Shown: positions 49,120-59,295, numbered from the stretch's first letter. The stretch: DNA of 64,000 nucleotides from Paenibacillus swuensis (GCF_001644605.1 NZ_CP011388.1:4445501-4509500); one strand, 5' to 3'. Translations and numbers: made by a program. Notes: generated by a model not told the origin, from the letters alone.

Positions 49120-49959
49120 TTATGGCGCCGTTACAGGGATTGACGCAAACCCGATAGCCTGAAGCCATTGGGCGCAGACAACCGTCCATTTCCCGACATG
49201 CGCGTCGTCCTCAGCCAAGCCCAAACCATGGGCGCCCTTGCGAAATACATGCAAATCATAAGGGACGCCATACTTGGTCAGTGCTTCCGCGAACAACAGG
49301 CTGTTGGTAACCGGGACGCCTTCATCATCTGCGGTATGCCATAGAAAGGCTTGCGGCGTAGAGGCATCGACATTACGTTCCAGGGAGAATCGAACACGAA
49401 TCGCCGGATCAGTTTGACCCTTGAGTAAATTATCGAAGGATCCGGAATGGCTCCCATCGCCCATCGTAATGACAGGATAACCCAGCACCAACGCGTTCGG
49501 TTTCGCATCCAGACTGTCAATCGCATCGAGCGGGTGTCCTTCAGCGAAGCTTACATTTGCGAGTGTGGCAATTGAGCCCGCAAGATGCCCGCCGGCCGAG
49601 AAACCCAGAATACCGATCCGGTCCGGATCAACATTCCATTCTTCCGCGCGGCAGCGGACCGTCCTGATGGCTCTTTGAGCATCCAGCAAAGGGCATGGAT
49701 AGTGGTAATCTGCGTCCGCGGTTCGGTAATGCAATACGAAAGCGGAAATTCCGATACTGTTCAACCAACGGGCAATCGGTTCACCCTCATGCGGCGCTTT
49801 CAGCCAATAACCGCCGCCGGGACAGATTACTACTGCGGCGACAGGTTTATTCGCTTGGACCAGATATGGAGTAATGGACGGACAATCGTCTCTCTCCGCG
49901 CCTTTGGCCAGTGGCGCACCCTCAGGCCATAACAGAATTTCTGAAGTTGAATCAGACAT
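49120..49959 (-). CDS. Alpha/beta hydrolase, acetyl-esterase-like
   Basis: A 279-residue alpha/beta-hydrolase-fold protein without a signal peptide. Oxyanion-loop motif VICPGGGYWLKA at about residues 44-55, nucleophile Ser in GFSAGGHLAG at about 119-128, acid Asp in HTADDEGVP at about 208-216, and catalytic His in FRKGAHGLGL at about 239-248. Related enzymes remove acetyl or feruloyl groups from plant polysaccharides, such as acetylxylan or pectin esterases; here it would act on imported oligosaccharides. It lies 116 bases downstream of the response regulator gene. Confidence 0.87.
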   Translation of the reverse strand: MSDSTSEILLWPEGAPLAKGAERDDCPSITPYLVQANKPVAAVVICPGGGYWLKAPHEGEPIARWLNSIGISAFVLHYRTADADYHYPCPLLDAQRAIRTVRCRAEEWNVDPDRIGILGFSAGGHLAGSIATLANVSFAEGHPLDAIDSLDAKPNALVLGYPVITMGDGSHSGSFDNLLKGQTDPAIRVRFSLERNVDASTPQAFLWHTADDEGVPVTNSLLFAEALTKYGVPYDLHVFRKGAHGLGLAEDDAHVGKWTVVCAQWLQAIGFASIPVTAP

Positions 49960-50075
49960 GATACGATTACCTACTTTCCTTATTCGTTAATTCGGCTGTT
50001 CCGAATTTTCGTCCGTATGGTTTGCATCTGCTTTCGGCAGCAGTAAGCCATTTCCTGCCATATTCATAGTGAACT

Positions 50076-51518
50076 TTAGACTCCGGCACCCGAGCCTATC
50101 CTGGAGGACCGATATTCGCTGGGCAATAATCCTACATTATCCCGAAACACCTTACTAAAGTACCTTTCATCCTGAAATCCGGCTTGCTCTGCAATGCGAT
50201 AGACCGGCATCGTCGTCGTCGTTAACAATTCCTCCGCTTTGCGAATGCGAAATTGCTTCATCAGTTCATTGAAAGGCTGCCCCACCATATCCTTGAAGCA
50301 CTTGCTGAAATAGCCCCGAGAGATGTTGACCTTCTGCGCCACATCCTCCTGATTCATACCGCTCTTCATTCCGCGGCGCATATAGTCAATCGCTTGCAGA
50401 ACGCTCATGGACACTTCCTTAGACAAGTGCAGCTTGGATGCCGCAGCCATAAGCGATTGACGGATTTCCCCCAGCACTTGTTCGCATTCCTGCCAAGACG
50501 TTGCCTTTCGCAAACGCTTCTTCCACGGTTCGTATAAATCTCCCTTCAACAATTCCCCCCAGCCCTCCACCGTCGTGGCCGCAAGCCGCAGGATGTCCTC
50601 ATGAGCCGGTTTAGCTTTAAGAAGCTCTGTGCGAAAGGTTTGCCACGCGCTCTGATCATATACCCATGAGAACCTGTGCCAGATCTTCTCCCATTCGCTA
50701 TGCGCCTCCTTCTTCAGCCCTCCTGCCCCCCTCGTATCCTTGGCAGGACGAAGGTGCGCCCAAGAGATATAGTAGGTTTGTTTCCCATGCTCATACTCAT
50801 AAAACCAATCCCGTTCAAGAAAAGCCGAAAGCCTCGCAGATACCTCCCCAGGATGAAACGGTTCGATTTCATTCACCACAACAACTTCCCAATGCACCGA
50901 GTCCATTTGTTCCCAAACCCGCTCCGACTCCACAACTTCGACGGTAGATTCTCGACGAGGCAAAAACCAGGCGTTGTTCTTCACTTGAAACAGACCCGCT
51001 CCGCTCCATTGGCTCAGTAGAAGTTTTGCTGCATGCGGGAGTTCCGTCTTGGCCATCAGAAGCATCCCCCAATTTATTGGAGCCGACAAAGGGGCGGTAG
51101 TGACAGGCGAATCTTCTGAACCGACCTGTATAGCTTGCAGCTGTTGAATTCGATTCGTAATGCGCTGCAGCACTTCTTCCACGCGTTCTTTCTCTAATTG
51201 TGTCTTGACCATGTAGTCCAGCGCGCCGAGTTTCAGCGCTTCCTGTACGAACTGGAATTCCTGATGACAGGTGAGAACGACTGAAAGTAACCGCGGATGC
51301 TTAGTGCGAACTTTGCGCAACAGATCGAAGCCCCCCATGACGGGCATCGTAATATCTGTAATAAGCAGATCAATCTCGTTACTCTCCAGAAATTCAAGCG
51401 CGGATTCACCGTTATCGGCTTCGCCCACAATGGTCATATTGTGACTGCTCCAAGGAAGAATGTGAATTAATCCTTGCCGAACCAAGTATTCATCATCCAC
51501 GATTAACGTTCTGATCAT
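50076..51518 (-). CDS. YesN-type response regulator with AraC DNA-binding domain
   Basis: A 480-residue response regulator. The CheY receiver domain (about residues 1-125) has Asp55 (LLITDITMPV) as the phospho-acceptor, VDDE near the start and the Lys in VKTQLEKE. A long middle region (about 130-370) follows, then an AraC-type domain (about 375-475; MNQEDVAQKVNISRGYFSKC, RIAEQAGFQDERYFSKVFRD). It overlaps the sensor kinase gene by 26 bases, so the two are coupled. It should activate the LipO/LplB/LplC transporter genes and possibly the glycosidases. Confidence 0.94.
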   Translation of the reverse strand: MIRTLIVDDEYLVRQGLIHILPWSSHNMTIVGEADNGESALEFLESNEIDLLITDITMPVMGGFDLLRKVRTKHPRLLSVVLTCHQEFQFVQEALKLGALDYMVKTQLEKERVEEVLQRITNRIQQLQAIQVGSEDSPVTTAPLSAPINWGMLLMAKTELPHAAKLLLSQWSGAGLFQVKNNAWFLPRRESTVEVVESERVWEQMDSVHWEVVVVNEIEPFHPGEVSARLSAFLERDWFYEYEHGKQTYYISWAHLRPAKDTRGAGGLKKEAHSEWEKIWHRFSWVYDQSAWQTFRTELLKAKPAHEDILRLAATTVEGWGELLKGDLYEPWKKRLRKATSWQECEQVLGEIRQSLMAAASKLHLSKEVSMSVLQAIDYMRRGMKSGMNQEDVAQKVNISRGYFSKCFKDMVGQPFNELMKQFRIRKAEELLTTTTMPVYRIAEQAGFQDERYFSKVFRDNVGLLPSEYRSSRIGSGAGV

Positions 51519-53307
51519 GTTGAGGCTCCGCTCCCTTCATTGTAATCGGCAACAGCATCATCATCCGCGTGCCGAGACCCAGTTCACTGACGATTTCCAA
51601 CCGGTAAGGCTCACCGTAATACACCCGGATCATCTGATCGACATAGCTCAGACCAATGCCTAAACCAACCTTGCGTTGTTCCCCCTCATCTTGCCGTAAC
51701 AGCCTCTGTTGAGTTTCTAACGACATCCCTTCACCGTTATCCTCAACCATTATGAGGAAATGGTTCTCATCCTGCAGCTTAACCGACACCTCAATCGCGC
51801 CGTCCTGCTGACGGAAGCCGTGGTAGATGGCATTCTCCACCAGCGGCTGAAGCAAGAACCGGGGAACCTGCAACTGTTCCACTCCCGCGTCTTCCTGGAT
51901 ATTCACACTGAACTTGTGATTATAACGGATTTGTTGAAGCTCCAGATAATCCCGGAGCGCTTGTACTTCCTGGTGGATCGTAACGATATGGCCGTCTTTC
52001 GCCAGATTATAGTGAAGTACCCTTGTGAACGTGGAAATCAGATTGACGATCTCTTGCTGTTTGTTCATCGCCGCAATCCATTGAATCGTGTTAAGCGTGT
52101 TATGCAAAAAGTGCGGATTAATCTGAAACAGCAGCTTCTCGACCTCCAGATGACGTTTGTTCTTTTCTTTGGTCTCCACCTCTTGCAGCAACTCTACAAT
52201 CCGTTCCTTCATGAAATGGAATTTATTCAGTAGATCGTCATACTCCATAATATTGACATACCGGATTTGCATATCGAACTGGTTGTTGGCAAGCAGTCGG
52301 AAATCCTCCTTGAAATGGGAAATCGGTTTGTAAATCATCCGCCATATAATCCATCCAAGCGCCAAGCTCAGAATAAGCGTCAACATTCCAATCAGCAGCA
52401 GATTACGGAACCACTGATTGATTTCCTGATTGTAAGCGCTCTTATCAATGACAGCCAACAAGCTCCAGCCCGCCTTGCTAATATCCCGAAACATATAATA
52501 ATCTTTCTGTTCCTTGGCCGCGCCCGTCGGTATGCCGCTCAGGGGATACCCTTTCGGAAAGCTTTTCTCGTCTTCGCTATACAGCACTTCTTCATTCTGG
52601 TCGAGAATCAAATGCTTCACCTGGTAACCGTACTGTTCGCTGCTGATCAATTTATTAAATAACTTGAAATTGGTTTCAATATAGATATACGTCTTCTGAG
52701 CAAGCCCTTGTATTTCCGGTTTCTGCGGAATCAACAAGTCCCCTATCGTTTGCTCGACATTCAATTCCCGGACGACCGAGAACACGGTTTGGTTGCCGTT
52801 GCGGTAAAACGTTCGATGAGGACCGTAAAATATGATATTCTTTTCTTTGCTCATGACAGGGTTTGAAAACATATTGGCGTCCAGATCCACAGAAAGACTG
52901 TTAAACAGATATTCATGGGTGGACGGCATATAGTAGGACATGAGGCCCAGACTGGGATTCGTATAATTCGTCAGCGTCATGGAAGCATCAATGTATCGTT
53001 TATGCATCTGCTGCTCGCTTGTCCCCGCCGTTTCCATATACTTCTGTAAACTGTCCCCGATCTTGCCGTCAAGGGCCAATTGCTTGGAAGCGTAATTCAG
53101 ATTCTCGAAGACCTCTTCAATCGCTTCCCGTTCCAAACGAAGATTCTTATACACACCCTTCTCGATCTTGTTCTGCAATATCGAATAGGTAGAATAATAG
53201 GTCATTCCTCCAACCAGCACAAAAGGGACGACTGTCACCAGACCCAGCACTAGCAGCAACCTGTATTTCAGCGCGTAAGGAAGTAATAGATTTCGAATGA
53301 CGGACAT
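51493..53307 (-). CDS. YesM-type sensor histidine kinase
   Basis: A 604-residue membrane kinase. Two membrane segments (about residues 14-36 and 301-324) flank a large extracellular sensor domain. A HAMP-like linker (about 325-380) leads to the His_kinase domain with His399 (FQINPHFLHNTLN) and an ATP-binding domain with N-box LVENAIYHGF (about 489-498) and G-boxes DNGEGM and GLGIGL. ATG 53307 has GGAG six bases upstream; an ATG at 53328 is nearly as good. It probably senses an extracellular sugar or the binding protein in complex with it, and signals to the adjacent response regulator. Confidence 0.94.
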   Translation of the reverse strand: MSVIRNLLLPYALKYRLLLVLGLVTVVPFVLVGGMTYYSTYSILQNKIEKGVYKNLRLEREAIEEVFENLNYASKQLALDGKIGDSLQKYMETAGTSEQQMHKRYIDASMTLTNYTNPSLGLMSYYMPSTHEYLFNSLSVDLDANMFSNPVMSKEKNIIFYGPHRTFYRNGNQTVFSVVRELNVEQTIGDLLIPQKPEIQGLAQKTYIYIETNFKLFNKLISSEQYGYQVKHLILDQNEEVLYSEDEKSFPKGYPLSGIPTGAAKEQKDYYMFRDISKAGWSLLAVIDKSAYNQEINQWFRNLLLIGMLTLILSLALGWIIWRMIYKPISHFKEDFRLLANNQFDMQIRYVNIMEYDDLLNKFHFMKERIVELLQEVETKEKNKRHLEVEKLLFQINPHFLHNTLNTIQWIAAMNKQQEIVNLISTFTRVLHYNLAKDGHIVTIHQEVQALRDYLELQQIRYNHKFSVNIQEDAGVEQLQVPRFLLQPLVENAIYHGFRQQDGAIEVSVKLQDENHFLIMVEDNGEGMSLETQQRLLRQDEGEQRKVGLGIGLSYVDQMIRVYYGEPYRLEIVSELGLGTRMMMLLPITMKGAEPQHDQNVNRG

Positions 53308-53417
53308 GGCTTTCTCCGCCTGAGGCATGCTCTTCCCCGCCTTTCCACATTTCTTCGCCTCTAATTATATCAAAAAAAAGGAATAAAACCGCCATTGTTG
53401 ACGGTTTTCCCTTACAA

Positions 53418-54302
53418 CTACTCTTTCACTGAACCCATCGTAATCCCTGTTATAAAATATCTTTGCATCAGCGGGTAAATGAGCAGCACGGGGATCATGC
53501 TGACAATGATTTTGGCCGAATTCAACGTCTTGTTGGACACCCTCTGTAATCGGTCCAGATCCTCCGAAGTGACGCGGGTCGGATCGATTTGAACGATCAA
53601 TTGCTGCAGGTAGGATTGCAACGGCATATTATCCGGGCGATTAACGAAGATCATCCCTTGGAAAAATTCGTTCCATGTATAGACGATGGTGAATAAAGTA
53701 ATCGTTGCAAGCACTGGCAACGACAGCGGCGCATAGATGCGAGAAATCATGTACCACGGACCCGCGCCGTCGATAGACGCCGATTCGTCCAGTTCTTTGG
53801 GCAAATTGCGAAAGAAGTTAACGACAAGTATAACGTTGAACACATTGACGACCATCGGCAATACAAGTCCCCAGATCGAATCAATCAGGTTCAGATTCTT
53901 GACCACAAGGTACAGCGGGATGAGTCCGCCGTTAAACATCATGACAATCAGGAGCAGCCACATGTAGACGTTGCGAAGCTTGAAATCCCGGGTTTCTCTG
54001 GATAGCGGATATGCAGCTAACAGCGTTACGATTAACGAAATAACGGATACGAGCACAACCCGTTTCAGCGAAACGATAAACGCGGTCCAGAATTTACTGT
54101 CTTCCAGAATGCCGATATAGGAAGCAACCGTGAAGCCCTTGGGCCAGAAAGTTACGAAACCGGCGGAGGCGAACGAAGGCTGACTGAAGGAAACGGCAAC
54201 ACTATGCACTAACGGCGCGATGGCCGTAAACGAAATGATGATGAGCAGCGTATACAACAGGAAATCGGTGAACTTGTCGCTGAAGGTTCTCGATGTAACC
54301 AT
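53418..54302 (-). CDS. ABC transporter permease, LplC/YtcP type
   Basis: A 294-residue inner-membrane permease of the CUT1 branch common in Paenibacillus. Starts MVTSRTFSDK with the first membrane segment at about 13-33, and about six helices overall. The EAA-like loop is ELDESASIDGAGPWYMISRI at about 190-209. ATG follows AAGGGGAG. It lies 39 bases after the LplB-type gene and completes the importer, apart from the shared ATPase. Confidence 0.93.
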   Translation of the reverse strand: MVTSRTFSDKFTDFLLYTLLIIISFTAIAPLVHSVAVSFSQPSFASAGFVTFWPKGFTVASYIGILEDSKFWTAFIVSLKRVVLVSVISLIVTLLAAYPLSRETRDFKLRNVYMWLLLIVMMFNGGLIPLYLVVKNLNLIDSIWGLVLPMVVNVFNVILVVNFFRNLPKELDESASIDGAGPWYMISRIYAPLSLPVLATITLFTIVYTWNEFFQGMIFVNRPDNMPLQSYLQQLIVQIDPTRVTSEDLDRLQRVSNKTLNSAKIIVSMIPVLLIYPLMQRYFITGITMGSVKE

Positions 54303-54341
54303 TGGGGCCCTCCCCTTTCTTTCTGAGGTTGGAAGATGAAA

Positions 54342-55316
54342 TTAGAATATACGATAATTTGCAAACCTGTAGGCCAATCCGTACGTAATGGCGATTAATA
54401 TAAAGCTGACGATAGACTTGGCCAGACCGATTGCGGTAGCAATTTCGTATTGCGCGCTGACGAGACCCATTCGGTACACATAGGTGTCGATAATATCGCC
54501 GGTATCGTATACGAGGGCGTTGTACATATTGAACACCTGATCAAAGCCCGCGTTCAGTACCCCGTTCAGACTCAAGGTGGCCAGCACAACGATGGTTGTA
54601 GCGATACCAGGAAGGGTAATATGCCTCATCTTCCGCCAGCGCGATGCGCCGTCGATATCGGCTGCTTCATAAAGCGCCGGGTTAATGCTGGTCAATGCCG
54701 CGAGATAAATAATAGTACCGAAGCCGAATTCCTTCCAGGTATCGGTAAGGACAAGAATCGGACGAAACCAATCATTACTTCCGAGAAACATAATCGGTTC
54801 CATCTGAAACAGTTTCCCGAGCGACTGGTTGATAATGCCTTCCAGACCGAAGATATCTCTGAAAATCCCTGCCAGAATGACCCAGGACAGGAAATGGGGC
54901 AAGTATACCAAGGTCTGCACGCTTCGCTTGAACCAGCGGACGCGAATTTCATTCAGCATCAGCGCGAACAGGATTGGCGCCACGAGTCCTGCCGAAATTT
55001 TCATAGCCGCAATGATCAGCGTATTTTTTAGAATAATAAGACTTTCGGGATTCTGGATAACGAACTGAAAGTGAGCAAGTCCTGCCCAGGGCGAACCCAG
55101 AATTCCCTTTGAGGGGTTGAAGGTCTTGAACGCCAGCACAATCCCGAACATCGGCGCGATATTAAAGATTCCGATCAGGATCAGGAGCGGCAGCAGCATC
55201 AAATGATAATGAAACCACTTGGTTTTGTAGAAAGGATGTTTCCTCGTTGTTCTGTTGTATAGAGGTTGCGCAGTTGACACCGGCATCGTCATTTTCGCAT
55301 CGGCTGAATCGGCCAT
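54342..55316 (-). CDS. ABC transporter permease, LplB type
   Basis: A 324-residue inner-membrane permease. An N-terminal cytoplasmic tail with basic residues (RTTRKHPFYKTKW) is followed by about six membrane helices from residue 35. The EAA-like loop is ALYEAADIDGASRWRKMRHI at about 213-232. ATG 55316 is chosen because AAGGCGGTG lies at the right distance; GTG at 55325 would overlap it. It pairs with the LplC-type gene, and both are separated from the binding-protein gene by a terminator hairpin. Confidence 0.93.
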   Translation of the reverse strand: MADSADAKMTMPVSTAQPLYNRTTRKHPFYKTKWFHYHLMLLPLLILIGIFNIAPMFGIVLAFKTFNPSKGILGSPWAGLAHFQFVIQNPESLIILKNTLIIAAMKISAGLVAPILFALMLNEIRVRWFKRSVQTLVYLPHFLSWVILAGIFRDIFGLEGIINQSLGKLFQMEPIMFLGSNDWFRPILVLTDTWKEFGFGTIIYLAALTSINPALYEAADIDGASRWRKMRHITLPGIATTIVVLATLSLNGVLNAGFDQVFNMYNALVYDTGDIIDTYVYRMGLVSAQYEIATAIGLAKSIVSFILIAITYGLAYRFANYRIF

Positions 55317-55465
55317 ATCCTCCACCGCCTTCCTGTTACGTTAGTAGAATTAGTTAAGTTTATATTTATTACTATAGAGCAACATGCGGTATTCCTGTGA
55401 GAGAAAGCGGGGTTGAGGACCTGCGAATTTCGTCTACTAATGGCAAAATAGAGCCCGTATTCATA

Positions 55466-55514
55466 ACAAAAAGGCTGCCTAAACACGTCCTGCGGACCTG
55501 TCTAGGCAACCTTT
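55466..55514 (-). terminator. Intercistronic terminator between binding protein and permease genes
   Basis: AAAGG-C-TGCCTA (55470-55481) pairs with TAGGCA-A-CCTTT (55503-55514) around a 21-base loop, followed on the minus strand by TTTTTG. It lies 31 bases after the binding-protein gene and about 150 bases before the LplB-type gene, matching the arrangement at 1421-1461. Confidence 0.75.
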
Positions 55515-55544
55515 CACATAAGTCACAACTTACTGCATCCGTTT

Positions 55545-57248
55545 CTATTTTACAACTGCTTCATTCACTTCGTTCGTAATCTGCTCGCCGCCAAGCTGCT
55601 TCCATTGGTCTACGAATTTATCGAACGAATCTATAGGCTGTTCACCCATAATGATTTTCACATAGGTTTTCATCTGCAGGTCGAATAACGTGCCCCACTT
55701 CGTCTTCATGGATTCTGTCTGACCGTTAAATTCGCTGTATACAATGTTGGACTTGCCGCTAGCTACCGCACCAATGCCTTCCATCCAAGCGGTATATTCC
55801 TGCCAATGGGAGATGTCCTTCTTTGGATTTTCTTTCTCTGACTTGATTTTCGTATAAATGGATTGCTCTGATTCATCCAAGGTATCCTCACCCGCCGTAC
55901 CGTCTTCAACCGCTTTAAATTTCATATAGCTGCGAATCGTGGTATCCGTGTATGCCGGGGCGGTTGTGATCGCGAATGATCCTTCCGCGTTCGAAGCGGA
56001 CCAGCCTTCGCTAAGATCCAGCGCTTTCAGTTCAGGCACCTTCTTCTGGCTGTACATTACACTCCAGTTCATGAACTTAACAGCCAATTCCGGATGGGCG
56101 AAGCCTTTCTTGACGACCGTGTACGTATTCACCACTTTATCCGCGGACGCGTTCATAACGCCGCTTGCGTCCAGCAGAGGGAAAGCTTTCCATTGCGCTT
56201 TCGGATCGTTCTTTACAACCTCGCCAAGCGGCCAGTGAGGAGCCCACCAAGGCTGGAACATCATGCCGGCTTTGCCGGATGTGAGCATTTCTGTTGTCTT
56301 GCCTGCGTCAATGACACCGAAATCCTTGTTGATCAAGCCCGCTTTATACAGCTCAATAATCGACGCCAACGCTTCTTTCACTTTTGGATCGATGCCGCCG
56401 TAGATCAATTTACCGTCTTCACCTTTTAACCAATTCCGCGGATAGGCGTTATTCGCCGAGAACAGCGCATCTAGGGTGTGCATACCGCCGTTCGTGCTCA
56501 TAATATCCTTTTGTACCGCAAGACCCGTTTTACCGTTTTTGGCAAAAGCTTCAGCAACCTTCTTCAAATCCGCCAACGTTTTGGGTTCCGGCAGCTTGTA
56601 TTCTTCGAGCCAATCGGTACGCACCCATACAAGCATCTGTTGGGTCATATCCGCCTGATTGGGCAGCCCCATCAGCTTCCCGTCAAGCGACGCATAATCC
56701 AGTGCTTTATTACTCTCCGATTCGAAACGCGCTTTGACTTCATCGGAGGCATAATTCTTGTATACTTCAGTTAAATCTTCAATCATATCCGCTTTCGCCA
56801 TGCGCTCAAGCACGGTTCTGGCGTCATAACCGAAGTTGGTGTCGCTGATCATGAATATATCCGGAATATCGCCGCTTGCGATCGCCAAGTTCAACTTGTT
56901 GCCGAATACCTGACCGTCGTTGTTTGCCGTCCAGATGACATCCACATCCACGTTCAGCTTCTCTTCGAGGAATTTGATATAATCGTTGTCCTCATACGTT
57001 TGACCTGCCGGAAACTTCGGATCCGGGTTTGTCGAGACAACCGTTGTGAATTTGACTTTCTCAGCCTGCGGACCGAGCGGGTCCGGTTTCTCCTCTTTCG
57101 GTGTTTCGTTCACCGGCTTTTCGTTACCTGCCGCCTCGTTCACTTTCTTACCGCCGTTCGCTTCGTTGACCCCGTTGTTACCGCTGTTGCATGCTGTAAT
57201 AAATACCATGAGCAGAATCAGAGCTGAAAGCATGAATTTCTGTTTCAT
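55545..57248 (-). CDS. Extracellular sugar-binding lipoprotein, LipO type
   Basis: A 567-residue family-1 solute-binding lipoprotein. Signal peptide MKQKFMLSALILLMVFITAC with lipobox Cys20, a long Asn/Glu/Lys-rich linker (about residues 21-65), then a two-lobed binding domain (about 66-560). The large size is typical of LipO-like proteins that bind oligosaccharides of plant polysaccharides. It would be anchored outside and feed the LplB/LplC permeases. A cre site lies about 56 bases upstream, so CcpA control is expected in addition to YesMN. Confidence 0.93.
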   Translation of the reverse strand: MKQKFMLSALILLMVFITACNSGNNGVNEANGGKKVNEAAGNEKPVNETPKEEKPDPLGPQAEKVKFTTVVSTNPDPKFPAGQTYEDNDYIKFLEEKLNVDVDVIWTANNDGQVFGNKLNLAIASGDIPDIFMISDTNFGYDARTVLERMAKADMIEDLTEVYKNYASDEVKARFESESNKALDYASLDGKLMGLPNQADMTQQMLVWVRTDWLEEYKLPEPKTLADLKKVAEAFAKNGKTGLAVQKDIMSTNGGMHTLDALFSANNAYPRNWLKGEDGKLIYGGIDPKVKEALASIIELYKAGLINKDFGVIDAGKTTEMLTSGKAGMMFQPWWAPHWPLGEVVKNDPKAQWKAFPLLDASGVMNASADKVVNTYTVVKKGFAHPELAVKFMNWSVMYSQKKVPELKALDLSEGWSASNAEGSFAITTAPAYTDTTIRSYMKFKAVEDGTAGEDTLDESEQSIYTKIKSEKENPKKDISHWQEYTAWMEGIGAVASGKSNIVYSEFNGQTESMKTKWGTLFDLQMKTYVKIIMGEQPIDSFDKFVDQWKQLGGEQITNEVNEAVVK

Positions 57249-57303
57249 TGTTCCCCTTCTCTCTTTGCTTAGTATTAAAATTATTTACGTATTCATCATA
57301 CTT

Positions 57304-57317
57304 TACAAACGCTTACA
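57304..57317 (-). promoter_or_regulatory. Candidate cre site upstream of the LipO-type gene
   Basis: TGTAAGCGTTTGTA on the minus strand matches the cre consensus TGWAARCGYTWNCW at 13 of 14 positions. It is 56 bases before the binding-protein start, a good place for catabolite repression. Confidence 0.6.
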
Positions 57318-57475
57318 TCATAGAGGGAATTCAATGATCTTAACCTGCGATTTTGGTGCTGATCTGTTCCGCTCGAGTTTAATCCATAGGATTGGTGACC
57401 ATATTCGACATCAGCGTCTACTGATTTCGCACATTTGCATCTGTGTGGCTTCCCCTGTGGTCACTTTAATTACAC

Positions 57476-59089
57476 TTATATCGTACCATGTTTAAGCGTC
57501 GCTGTTTCCATCAGATCGAACCAATCGTATCGGACTTCCTCTCCGCCTAACCGCCATCTGGCGGGACAGCTGTTTTCCAGCCAATCCAGCGGTACTGCCG
57601 CGGGCAACGGTTGCGATGCTGCACGGAAAGCTTCAGCCAAAGCCTCTTCCTGCTCCCTTCCTATTGCCGCCGGATGCGCCGATACAAACAGCGGTGTGCC
57701 GCTATTCGCAAGAAGATGCAGCCATTGCTTGTTCAGATGCCAAGGAATTTGCTCTGTTATGCCGACACAGTCGGCGTCTGCGGCGAAAAAAGCTTGATGC
57801 TGCGGCATTCGGAAGGCAAGCGTGTTCACCCCGTATTTGCGAGTGCGTTCCCATACCTTTCCGCTGGTATCATCGCCTGTGCGCTGCAGATGAACATAGC
57901 CTGCAGCGAGATGCCCAATCGTATTGCAGCCAATGATTATAGCATTTCCTGATGCTTCACGGATGGCACGATACAGGTCTGTAACAATTTCGGCAGTCGT
58001 TCGCGACTGATCGGCGAATGACCAACCGTCATCTGTCGGCTGCGACCCCATCTCGAAACCCCACTTTCCGAACAGATCAAACGTGCTGAAGTCATGTTTA
58101 ATCAGCTCGTAACCCCATGCCGCTACACGTTCAACGTCTTCCCGAATCTGATCCAGCACCCCCGGGATACTAGGATCCATAATGGTTCCTTCAAAAGGAA
58201 AATTCACGTTTCTCCTATTGTTGAGCTGCCACTCTTCAGGAGTCTTCATTGTAGTCAGCAACGGCCTCATCCACAAACCCGGACGTGTCCCCAGCGATTT
58301 CATTTCTCCTGCAAGAGCGGCCATATCGGGAAATTTGTAATTGCCGGCAAACCATGGACCGCCGTTACAGACCCTCGAATGACAGATTTGCCAGCCGTCA
58401 TCAATGATCATATAGGGACGGGGACCGCTTGACGGAGCAAGCGCAGCAATTCGTTTCGTATCTGAGAGAATCTCTCGATGCGAACTTTCCCCGTAAGCAT
58501 AGTACCAGTTATTTCCTCCATATACCGGCTCATCAGGAAGCAAAGGTTGCTCGCACATCACCCGGCAGAATCTATGCATCGATTCCAACAGAGTCTCCCC
58601 CGCTTGTCCCTCATGACGAATGATAACCGCGGCCAGCAATTCCCTTCCGTTCAGTATAACGCCGCAGCCGCCCGAGCGCACATCAAGCCACAGCGTGATG
58701 CCGGATGCGTCCGCTTGCCAGAAACAAAGCGCTGCCGCGCCTGTTTGCACACCAAAGCCGTAGACTTGCCCTTCCGTATAAGCCGTCCAATACCATGGCA
58801 TAACACGCTCACTGATCATCCCGCGCCACTCGAGATCGCCATAACCTCGCTCCCAATGGTCGGCTGCGATATGCGTTCCCTGGGGAAATTCCCCCTTCCA
58901 CCGAATGGCGATACGGAGAACCTCTTCATGATTACTCATGAGATAAACAGCACATCTGCTGCCTGTATCCTCAAGTCTCACCTCGATTCCGGGCGCTGAC
59001 CAGTTCGGACCGTCAGGGTGCAGCCTTCTCCATTCGTTACCTTGCTGTACGATAATTTCCGATGGAGTTTGTTCAAATTTCAGTTCCAT
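57476..59089 (-). CDS. Alpha-galactosidase-like glycoside hydrolase (clan GH-D, GH36-type)
   Basis: A 537-residue protein without a signal peptide. An N-terminal beta-supersandwich part (about residues 1-180) and a (beta/alpha)8 barrel (about 185-475) carry GH-D signatures: MIIDDGWQ (about 227-234), nucleophile Asp333 in LIKHDFSTFD, and acid/base Asp in LQRTGDDTSG (about 401-410). A short beta-domain ends the chain. Shorter than classical GH36 enzymes (about 720 residues). It should release alpha-linked galactose or a related sugar from imported oligosaccharides. ATG 59089 has AGGA six bases upstream; another ATG lies two codons earlier. It lies upstream of the importer on the same strand. 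Confidence 0.85.
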   Translation of the reverse strand: MELKFEQTPSEIIVQQGNEWRRLHPDGPNWSAPGIEVRLEDTGSRCAVYLMSNHEEVLRIAIRWKGEFPQGTHIAADHWERGYGDLEWRGMISERVMPWYWTAYTEGQVYGFGVQTGAAALCFWQADASGITLWLDVRSGGCGVILNGRELLAAVIIRHEGQAGETLLESMHRFCRVMCEQPLLPDEPVYGGNNWYYAYGESSHREILSDTKRIAALAPSSGPRPYMIIDDGWQICHSRVCNGGPWFAGNYKFPDMAALAGEMKSLGTRPGLWMRPLLTTMKTPEEWQLNNRRNVNFPFEGTIMDPSIPGVLDQIREDVERVAAWGYELIKHDFSTFDLFGKWGFEMGSQPTDDGWSFADQSRTTAEIVTDLYRAIREASGNAIIIGCNTIGHLAAGYVHLQRTGDDTSGKVWERTRKYGVNTLAFRMPQHQAFFAADADCVGITEQIPWHLNKQWLHLLANSGTPLFVSAHPAAIGREQEEALAEAFRAASQPLPAAVPLDWLENSCPARWRLGGEEVRYDWFDLMETATLKHGTI

Positions 59090-59240
59090 TGCCATTCCTC
59101 GCTTTCCGTGTTGCCTTTACCATCATCTTAGCAACATCTCGGGAAGAAGAATGTGCGACTCTTGCACGTTGTTGACAGCTAATACTACGAATATGGTCTT
59201 CAGTTACTAACCCATCGACCAAAGTTCACCGCAACGCACA

Positions 59241-59268
59241 AAGGCAGGAGTCTAATTACTCCTGCCTT
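59241..59268 (-). terminator. Hairpin after the GH43-like gene
   Basis: AAGGCAGGAGT (59241-59251) and ACTCCTGCCTT (59258-59268) form an 11-bp perfect stem with a six-base loop. Only TTTG follows on the minus strand, so it may be a weak terminator. Confidence 0.6.
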
Positions 59269-59295
59269 GGGTTATGTTTAATGTATTTCTCAAAA

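Noticed and set aside
52433-52446. cre-like TGTAAGCGCTCTTA
   Set aside because: Lies inside the histidine kinase coding sequence and matches only 12 of 14; not counted as regulatory.
57334-57495. A 53-codon plus-strand frame with GAGGG six bases upstream
   Set aside because: It overlaps the 3' end of the minus-strand GH-D gene, lies in the promoter region of the binding-protein gene, has no terminator, and its sequence looks random. A small chance remains that it is translated.
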